This document shows, in pieces, positions 1-4,072 of a stretch of DNA of 6,619 nucleotides. Made by a program: the position numbers and the translations under genes. Each line of letters starts with the position of its first letter. The stretch's first letter is position 1. The DNA comes from Candidatus Bipolaricaulota bacterium (lineage in GTDB: Bacteria; Bipolaricaulota; Bipolaricaulia; RBG-16-55-9; DRXL01), in contig JANWXV010000038.1 of the NCBI GenBank assembly GCA_025057405.1, positions 1 to 6,619 on the forward strand, read 5' to 3'. The notes under the pieces were generated by a model. The model made no database searches. It saw only the letters and a program-made list of their open reading frames with translations, and was not told the DNA's origin.

Positions 1-768
1 CGCGCGCGACTCTTCTAAATCTTGACGGATCTTGGCGCGCAGAGCGTCAAAATTCTCTTGACCCACGTTCTGCGCCAGCTCTTCGTCTGACGGCTTCTCT
101 AAGCGCTTGACGTTCTCGATTTGCACAGAGATCTTTTGCTCTTCGGAGAGCGCCAGCGTCACGCGCTGCCCAACGCGATGCCCCAAGAGCGCTGCGCTGG
201 GATCGCCTTGGGAGACCTGCCACTCCCGCGGACGCTCTTCTCCCGGCAGGAGCACCTCCACGACATCGCCCTCTTCGACCAGAGAAGCGTGCGCGCTCTC
301 TTTGGGCAGGAGCGTCGCGTGCTCATAGCGCAGACGCTCGACTACACCGTCAATATCCGACTCGGTCACCGGGGGAACTTCGACCGGCTCGACCTCGATC
401 TCCGTATAATCGCGCACGGTGATCTCCGGCAAGATTTCTAGATCGGCTTCAAAGACGAAATCGCCCTCTTCAGAGAACGAGAGGGGCTTGATCTGGGGAG
501 TTCCGACGGGGCGCAGCCCCAGCTCGCGCAATGCTTGGGGCAGATGCTCTTCGATCAGTTCGGATTTGGCGTCTTCGTGCAAGAAATCTTTGCCGAAGCG
601 GGTCTCGAGCACAGCGCGCGGGATATGCCCCCGGCGAAATCCCGGCAGTTGGATCTCGCGGCTGATGCGCCGATAGAGATCATCGAGCTTGCGCTTCACT
701 AATTCTATAGGCACTTCAACCTTGACCGTCACTTGAGTAGCGCTCTTGGTCTCTTTGCTCGCTTTCAA
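1..768 (-). CDS. tig: Trigger factor (ribosome-associated chaperone), C-terminal part beyond the window
   Basis: Trigger factor binds the ribosomal exit tunnel and shields nascent chains. The minus strand reads without a stop for 256 codons from a TTG start at 768 to the window edge. Residues 1-115 form the ribosome-binding domain, with the signature GFRRGHIPR at 43-51, the same position as the GFRKGKVP tail-loop motif of the E. coli protein. Residues about 164-226 occupy the place of the FKBP-like isomerase domain, followed by the start of the C-terminal chaperone arm (about 227 on). The isomerase region is only about 60 residues, against roughly 85-95 in E. coli, and lacks a recognisable IPGFE segment. 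The TTG start is chosen because AAGGAG (779-784, minus strand) lies 10 nt upstream and no in-frame ATG precedes it. The gene follows panE by 14 nt, and its Shine-Dalgarno overlaps the panE stop codon, so translation is probably coupled. Family call is secure; the exact start is less so. Confidence 0.93.
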   Translation of the reverse strand, partial: MKASKETKSATQVTVKVEVPIELVKRKLDDLYRRISREIQLPGFRRGHIPRAVLETRFGKDFLHEDAKSELIEEHLPQALRELGLRPVGTPQIKPLSFSEEGDFVFEADLEILPEITVRDYTEIEVEPVEVPPVTESDIDGVVERLRYEHATLLPKESAHASLVEEGDVVEVLLPGEERPREWQVSQGDPSAALLGHRVGQRVTLALSEEQKISVQIENVKRLEKPSDEELAQNVGQENFDALRAKIRQDLEESRA

Positions 769-778
769 TGTGAGTTCG

Positions 779-784
779 CTCCTT
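779..784 (-). promoter_or_regulatory. Ribosome binding site of tig, overlapping the panE stop codon
   Basis: Minus strand AAGGAG, 10 nt before the TTG codon at 768. It shares bases with the TAA stop of panE (785-783). This supports the rare TTG start and suggests coupling between panE termination and tig initiation. Confidence 0.7.
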
Positions 785-1697
785 AGCTGGCTTTGCTCGC
801 CACCAATTGTACCAACAACAGATTCAGCGGCGTCGGGAGATTCAGCCGACGCCCCTCACGCACGATAGCGCCATTGATATACTCGATCTCTGTCCTTCGC
901 CCGCGCCGCACGTCTTGCAACATACTGGAGATATTCTCGGCTGTCTTGCACGCGACGCTCTCGATGCGCTCGATCATCTCTTGCTCATTCCACAAGACGC
1001 CGTGCCTGCGCGCGATGGGCAGGGCCTCGCGAGCAACCGCGTGCGCGATCTCCCTCAGCGCCCCGTCGTGGACGATCATCCCATTGGGCACATCGAAGAG
1101 CGCCGTGAGCGGGTTGATCGCGCCGTTGACGATCAGCTTCTCCCAAAGATATCGCTCGATCTCCGTGACGAACTCTGTCTCTAGGCCAGCGCGGTTCAAG
1201 AGCGCTATGATCTGATCGATCTCAGCGATGGGAGGGCCTTGCCAACGCCCCAGGCGCGTCGGCCCCACCCCGGCCCAACGCACCCGCCCAGGGCCTAACA
1301 GAGTCGCGCCCTGCGCCGTCGTGCCCCGCAGAAAGCGCTCCGGAGAGATATATTTGAGAATCTCGCGCTCCAGACCGATGCCGTTCTGGAGGCTCAAAAC
1401 CCAAGCGCTGGGCGGAATCTTGAAAGCGATCTGAGAGATCGCAGTCGCCGTCTGATGCGCCTTGACGAAGATCCCTACGATCTCTGCATCTTCGATCTCG
1501 TGGGGATCGGCAGTTGCCTGAAGTCGAATGCAGAGCGTTTCGCCCCCGGTGCGCTCGATCTGTAAGCCCTCGCGGCGAATCGCGTGGATGTGTTCTCTCT
1601 GGGAGGGATTGTAGAGCTGCACCGTCGCGCCGGCGCGCGCCAGCAGCCCTCCAAAGAGGCTTCCCAGCGCTCCTGCTCCAATAATTAAGATTCTCAT
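783..1697 (-). CDS. panE: 2-dehydropantoate 2-reductase (ketopantoate reductase, PanE/ApbA family)
   Basis: Reduces 2-dehydropantoate to (R)-pantoate with NADPH in the cytoplasm, the second step of the pantothenate/CoA pathway. The 304-residue length is normal (about 300). An N-terminal Rossmann fold carries GAGALG at 7-12. Family residues are in place: K79 in VKAH, N105 in LQNG, K187 in WEKLIVN with N191 and N195 (NPLTAL), and the SSMLQD segment at 257-262 followed by E270 in RTEIEYING. K187 and E270 correspond to the catalytic Lys176 and Glu256 of the E. coli enzyme. The ATG at 1697 has AAGGAG (1703-1708, minus strand) 5 nt upstream. It lies 69 nt after panB, which makes the preceding substrate, so the specific PanE role is well supported. 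A related ketoacid reductase of the same superfamily is the only alternative. A nested palindromic repeat fills most of the spacer to panB. Confidence 0.93.
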   Translation of the reverse strand: MRILIIGAGALGSLFGGLLARAGATVQLYNPSQREHIHAIRREGLQIERTGGETLCIRLQATADPHEIEDAEIVGIFVKAHQTATAISQIAFKIPPSAWVLSLQNGIGLEREILKYISPERFLRGTTAQGATLLGPGRVRWAGVGPTRLGRWQGPPIAEIDQIIALLNRAGLETEFVTEIERYLWEKLIVNGAINPLTALFDVPNGMIVHDGALREIAHAVAREALPIARRHGVLWNEQEMIERIESVACKTAENISSMLQDVRRGRRTEIEYINGAIVREGRRLNLPTPLNLLLVQLVASKAS

Positions 1698-1702
1698 AGG
1701 GA

Positions 1703-1708
1703 CTCCTT
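1703..1708 (-). promoter_or_regulatory. Ribosome binding site of panE
   Basis: Minus strand AAGGAG, 5 nt before the ATG at 1697. It lies just outside (2 nt from) the large palindromic repeat at 1711-1766, so a hairpin in the mRNA would leave it free. Confidence 0.75.
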
Positions 1709-1710
1709 CG

Positions 1711-1766
1711 CCCTCACCCCATCCCTCTCCCTGCTAGGGAGAGGGTGGCTATAGGCCGGGTGAGGG
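1711..1766. repeat. Nested palindromic intergenic repeat between panB and panE
   Basis: Two nested inverted repeats are visible. The outer arms are CCCTCACCC (1711-1719) and GGGTGAGGG (1758-1766). The inner arms are CCCTCTCCCT (1723-1732) and AGGGAGAGGG (1736-1745), with a 3-nt loop. The element begins directly after the panB TGA (1769-1767) and ends 2 nt before the panE Shine-Dalgarno, so it fills the operon spacer. No T-run follows in the direction of transcription, so it is not a typical intrinsic terminator. The base pattern resembles dispersed extragenic palindromes of the CCCTCACCC...CCCTCTCCC kind that occur in many bacterial genomes; family membership is an inference. Confidence 0.75.
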
Positions 1767-2615
1767 TCAGGAGACATTTGAGCTTAACTTCTTCAAGACC
1801 TCTTCGTCCATAGAAAAGCTGTGCTGCTCCACCGTAGGAAACGTCAGAGATTTCACGTCTGTGCAATAAGCCTTCGCGGCTTGCTCGATCTGTTCGGCGA
1901 GATTCAGATAGCGCTTGGCGAACTTCGGAGAGACCCGCAACGAAAGCCCCAAAACGTCGGTGATCACTAAGATCTGCCCATCGCAGTACGGCCCCGCGCC
2001 GATGCCAATCGTCGGGATTTTGAGAGTCTCACTGATGAGCTTAGCCAGCGGCCACGGCACCATCTCTAAGACCACCGCGAAGACCCCAGCTTCTTCTAAG
2101 AGCTTCGCTTCTTGTAATATCTTGCGCGCAGAGATCTCATCGCGCCCTTGGACTTTGTAGCCGCCCACTTGCGCCGTGCGCTGAGGCAGCAGCCCCAGAT
2201 GCCCCATCACGGGAAGGCCACGACGAACCAACGTACTGATAAGCTCAGCGATCTCTTCCCCTCCTTCGAGCTTTACGGCGTCTGCGCCGCCCTCTTTGAT
2301 GAAGCGCCCCACGTTGCGAATCGCTTCTTCTGTTGAAGCTTGATAAGACATAAACGGCATATCGCCTACGAGCAGCGCACGCGCGACGCCCCGGCGCACC
2401 GCTTTCGTGTGATGGATCATCTCGTCCATCGTCACGGGGATCGTGCTAGAATAGCCCAATATGTTGTTGCCCACCGAGTCGCCCACTAAGATCAGATCAA
2501 TCCCAGCACGGTCGAGCACGAGCGCCGTAGGCCAGTCATACGCCGTCAGACAGACGATCTTCTCGCGCTTCTCTTTGAGCTTCAGCAGACCGGGAATCGT
2601 CACTCTCTCGTCCAT
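1767..2615 (-). CDS. panB: 3-methyl-2-oxobutanoate hydroxymethyltransferase (ketopantoate hydroxymethyltransferase)
   Basis: Transfers a hydroxymethyl group from 5,10-methylenetetrahydrofolate to 2-oxoisovalerate, giving 2-dehydropantoate, the committed step of pantothenate synthesis. The 282-residue product is a TIM-barrel enzyme of normal or slightly long length. Motifs in order: TAYD (24-27), GDSVGNN (45-51) with metal ligand D46, GDMPFMSY (84-91) with D85, VKLEGG (114-119) with K115 and E117, MGHLGLLPQ (137-145), the general base E184 in VLEMVP, and GIGAGPYCDGQILV (204-217). These match Asp45, Asp84, Lys112, Glu114 and Glu181 of the E. coli enzyme. It is the first gene of a panB-panE-tig unit. 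The ATG at 2615 has no Shine-Dalgarno, but a good promoter -10 box ends 9 nt upstream, so the mRNA is probably leaderless. Family identity is essentially certain. Confidence 0.97.
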   Translation of the reverse strand: MDERVTIPGLLKLKEKREKIVCLTAYDWPTALVLDRAGIDLILVGDSVGNNILGYSSTIPVTMDEMIHHTKAVRRGVARALLVGDMPFMSYQASTEEAIRNVGRFIKEGGADAVKLEGGEEIAELISTLVRRGLPVMGHLGLLPQRTAQVGGYKVQGRDEISARKILQEAKLLEEAGVFAVVLEMVPWPLAKLISETLKIPTIGIGAGPYCDGQILVITDVLGLSLRVSPKFAKRYLNLAEQIEQAAKAYCTDVKSLTFPTVEQHSFSMDEEVLKKLSSNVS

Positions 2616-2624
2616 CGCAGAAAA

Positions 2625-2653
2625 ATCTTAACACTTTGGTTAGAATCTGTCAA
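2625..2653 (-). promoter_or_regulatory. Promoter of the panB-panE-tig unit
   Basis: On the minus strand, TTGACA (2653-2648), a 17-nt spacer and TAAGAT (2630-2625) form a near-ideal sigma-70 type promoter. Transcription would start near 2618, only a few bases before the panB ATG at 2615, leaving essentially no leader. Confidence 0.7.
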
Positions 2654-2667
2654 CGGCACTCGCGACG

Positions 2668-2720
2668 GTCCTTCTGAGCGAGGCGAAGCATCCTAGACCC
2701 TTGGCCTCGCTCAGGGGGAC
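2668..2720. repeat. Hairpin repeat in the panB/asnC divergent intergenic region
   Basis: Two 17-nt arms (2668-2684 and 2704-2720) are complementary apart from two positions that would be G-U pairs in RNA. The core is CTGAGCGAGGC (2674-2684) against GCCTCGCTCAG (2704-2714), with a 19-nt loop. It sits between the two divergent promoters and has no T-run. The CTGAGCGAGGCGAAG-like wording resembles dispersed intergenic repeats seen in several bacterial phyla. It could be a mobile REP-like element, a bidirectional transcription barrier, or an operator for the neighbouring Lrp/AsnC regulator. Confidence 0.6.
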
Positions 2721-2739
2721 AGCCCTCAGCATCCGGCGT

Positions 2740-2769
2740 TTGCCAGCGCGGGCCTCTTCGTGCTAGAAT
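2740..2769 (+). promoter_or_regulatory. Promoter of the Lrp/AsnC regulator gene
   Basis: TTGCCA (2740-2745), an 18-nt spacer and TAGAAT (2764-2769), with a TGC extension (2761-2763) giving an extended -10. The expected start near 2776 is about 6 nt before the ATG at 2782, and no Shine-Dalgarno lies between, so the mRNA would be leaderless or nearly so. Confidence 0.55.
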
Positions 2770-2781
2770 GAAGATGAACTC

Positions 2782-3234
2782 ATGCACAAAGACTTAGATC
2801 GTCGGATTGTGGAGCACCTGCAACGCGAGGGGCGGATCAGCCTGCGCGAGCTGGCACGGCGCTTGAACGTCTCGTCGGCCACGGTGGGAAATCGGATCAG
2901 CGAGCTGGAGGCCCGCGGGGTCATTCGGGGCTACAAAGCGCTCGTAGATTACGAAAAATTGGGCTACCCCATCACCACCGTCACGCTGATCAAAGCCCGC
3001 GGCAATCAGATCCCCAAGATCGTCGAAGAACTCAAACAGAGCGATGACCGTCTAACGCACGTCTATGAGATCACCGGCGAGTTTGATATTTTGGTCATCG
3101 GGAAGTTCCGCGACCAAGAGAGCATGAACCGCGAGATTAAGAGACTTTTGAGCCACCCGGCGATCGAGCGCACCAACACGAGCATCGTCTTATCTGTAGC
3201 CAAGGAAGAAGCTCCGGTGGGGGTGTGGGATTGA
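2782..3234 (+). CDS. Lrp/AsnC family transcriptional regulator
   Basis: A 150-residue DNA-binding regulator of the feast/famine family, typically dimeric or octameric and responsive to amino acids. Residues 1-50 form the winged helix-turn-helix (LDRRIVEHLQREGR, then the HTH at about 20-41 with VSSATVGNRI as recognition helix). Residues about 64-140 form the RAM ligand-binding domain, including the ITGEFDILV segment at 97-105 that lines the effector site in relatives. The length is typical and the ATG at 2782 gives the standard N-terminus. No Shine-Dalgarno is visible, consistent with the near-leaderless promoter. It is divergent from panB, so it may regulate the pantothenate operon, whose substrate derives from valine synthesis; that is inference. 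The effector cannot be assigned. The downstream promoter for the CRP-like gene overlaps its stop codon. Confidence 0.92.
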   Translation: MHKDLDRRIVEHLQREGRISLRELARRLNVSSATVGNRISELEARGVIRGYKALVDYEKLGYPITTVTLIKARGNQIPKIVEELKQSDDRLTHVYEITGEFDILVIGKFRDQESMNREIKRLLSHPAIERTNTSIVLSVAKEEAPVGVWD

Positions 3235-3260
3235 CGCCGGGCCAAGGAGCTGCTTATAAT
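3231..3260 (+). promoter_or_regulatory. Promoter of the CRP/FNR-like gene
   Basis: TTGACG (3231-3236), an 18-nt spacer and a perfect TATAAT (3255-3260). The -35 box overlaps the asnC stop codon (3232-3234). The predicted start near 3267 gives a leader of about 44 nt before the ATG at 3311, unlike the near-leaderless promoters of panB and asnC. Confidence 0.65.
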
Positions 3261-3300
3261 AGACGCCAGAGCGGGGTGTCGGAATTACTTCCCCTAGGAT

Positions 3301-3305
3301 GGTGA
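3301..3305 (+). promoter_or_regulatory. Ribosome binding site deciding the start of the CRP-like gene
   Basis: GGTGA (3301-3305) 5 nt before the ATG at 3311 matches the 3' part of the AAGGAGGTGA anti-Shine-Dalgarno complement. The alternative ATG at 3299 has only a weak upstream AGG and would place this site inside the coding region. Confidence 0.45.
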
Positions 3306-3310
3306 GAGGG

Positions 3311-3985
3311 ATGATTGAGCTGAAAGACTTCAAAGTTCTTTCGGATTTAAGCCCCAAAGAGTTGAGCGAGCTGGACAGCAAGATTCGCCGCATCAAGTAC
3401 GGTCGGGGCGAGATTATCTTTCAAGAGGGGGCGCCGGCGTTCGGGTTCTATCTGGTCTTTGAGGGTCACGTGAAGCTGGTCAAGCGCACGCTGGGCGGCA
3501 AGAAGCAGATTCTGAAATTGGTCGGCCCAGGGGAGATCATCGGCGAGACGACCCTCTTTGACAAAGGCGTCCACATCGCTTACGCCAAGACGCTCAACAA
3601 ATCGTTGGTGGGGTTCATCGAGCGCGGCGAGTTCTTTGATTTTTTGATGCGCCATCCCGCTGTCTCGTTTCGCTTCTTTGAGAAGCTCAGCGAGGAACTG
3701 AAAGCCTTCCAGTGCAAGCTCGCCGAGCGCAGTTACAACGGCAGCAAAGAGCGCCTCGCGCGGATTATCTTAAAGCTGGGCGAGAGCGGGATCGAGCTGT
3801 CGCGCACCGAGCTGGCCGAGATGGCTGGCGTCAGCTCCAAAACGGCCATCCGCACCCTGGGAGAACTCCAAGAGCGCGGCGTCATCACCGTAGATGACCG
3901 TAAGATTACCGTGCTCGATCCCAAATCTCTCGAAGCGATGGCCGAACCCTTCCCCTTCAAGCTCGAAGATAATCTGATTATCTGA
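3311..3985 (+). CDS. CRP/FNR family transcriptional regulator, ligand unknown
   Basis: 224 residues from the preferred start. Residues about 7-120 are a cyclic-nucleotide-binding-type beta barrel (GRGEIIFQEG at 31-40, GPGEIIGETTLF at 72-83), about 115-140 the dimerisation helix, and about 145-205 a Crp-type winged helix (LSRTELAEMAGVSSKTAIRT). Where E. coli CRP has Arg82-Ser83 binding cAMP phosphate, this protein reads VHIAYAKT, so cAMP binding is doubtful. It has a single cysteine (C135) and so no FNR-type iron-sulfur cluster. In the recognition helix the usual R-E-T-x-x-R pattern is S176-K177-T178-A-I-R181: the almost invariant glutamate is lysine, implying an unusual operator. An in-frame ATG at 3299 would add MVRG, but GGTGA (3301-3305) lies 5 nt before 3311, favouring the latter. 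It has its own promoter and lies upstream of the kinase-receiver pair, which it may control. Confidence 0.9.
   Translation: MIELKDFKVLSDLSPKELSELDSKIRRIKYGRGEIIFQEGAPAFGFYLVFEGHVKLVKRTLGGKKQILKLVGPGEIIGETTLFDKGVHIAYAKTLNKSLVGFIERGEFFDFLMRHPAVSFRFFEKLSEELKAFQCKLAERSYNGSKERLARIILKLGESGIELSRTELAEMAGVSSKTAIRTLGELQERGVITVDDRKITVLDPKSLEAMAEPFPFKLEDNLII
3967..3983. promoter_or_regulatory. Perfect 17-bp palindrome at the end of the CRP-like gene (possible operator)
   Basis: AGATAATC (3967-3974), one central T, GATTATCT (3976-3983): eight perfectly complementary pairs overlapping the first base of the CRP-like stop codon. Size and symmetry suit a dimeric regulator. Its centre is about 98 bp before the kinase start codon. 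It is AT-rich in a GC-rich surrounding. It is unlike the CRP (TGTGA...TCACA) or FNR (TTGAT...ATCAA) consensus, which fits the altered recognition helix, but the link is inference. Confidence 0.4.
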
Positions 3986-4014
3986 AGAGATCGGTCAACC
4001 TTCGCTTCCGCACG

Positions 4015-4040
4015 GGACAGATGTCCTTTGGGCAGTGCCC
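4015..4040. promoter_or_regulatory. Two small dyads in the leader of the kinase gene
   Basis: GGACA-ga-TGTCC (4015-4026) and GGGCA-g-TGCCC (4030-4040) are perfect short inverted repeats 3 nt apart in the 87-nt gap between the CRP-like and kinase genes. Neither is followed by a T-run. They may be protein-binding sites; chance cannot be excluded for arms this short. Confidence 0.3.
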
Positions 4041-4060
4041 CGCTGGGAGTAGACTCGACG

Positions 4061-4066
4061 TAGATT
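4061..4066 (+). promoter_or_regulatory. Possible -10 box for leaderless transcription of the kinase-receiver operon
   Basis: TAGATT ends 6 nt before the ATG at 4073, so transcription would begin at or next to the start codon. No Shine-Dalgarno precedes this ATG. No convincing -35 box lies 16-18 nt upstream, so an activator may be needed. An alternative -10, TAGACT (4050-4055), has a weak -35 TTGGGC (4028-4033) at 16-nt spacing. Confidence 0.35.
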
Positions 4067-4072
4067 TCGGCT

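Noticed and set aside
107..676. Plus-strand open frames opposite tig
   Set aside because: The minus-strand frame here encodes an unmistakable trigger factor N-terminus; the plus-strand translations are arginine- and serine-rich with no recognisable domain.
793..1434. Plus-strand open frames opposite panE
   Set aside because: They are antisense to a complete reductase with all family residues and have no plausible initiation signals.
1711..1766. Intrinsic terminator between panB and panE
   Set aside because: The hairpin is strong, but no T-run follows on the minus strand; the sequence leads directly into the panE ribosome binding site.
3311..3985. FNR-type oxygen sensor or cAMP-dependent CRP
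   Set aside because: Only one cysteine is present, so no FeS cluster of the FNR kind, and the cAMP-contact Arg-Ser is missing.
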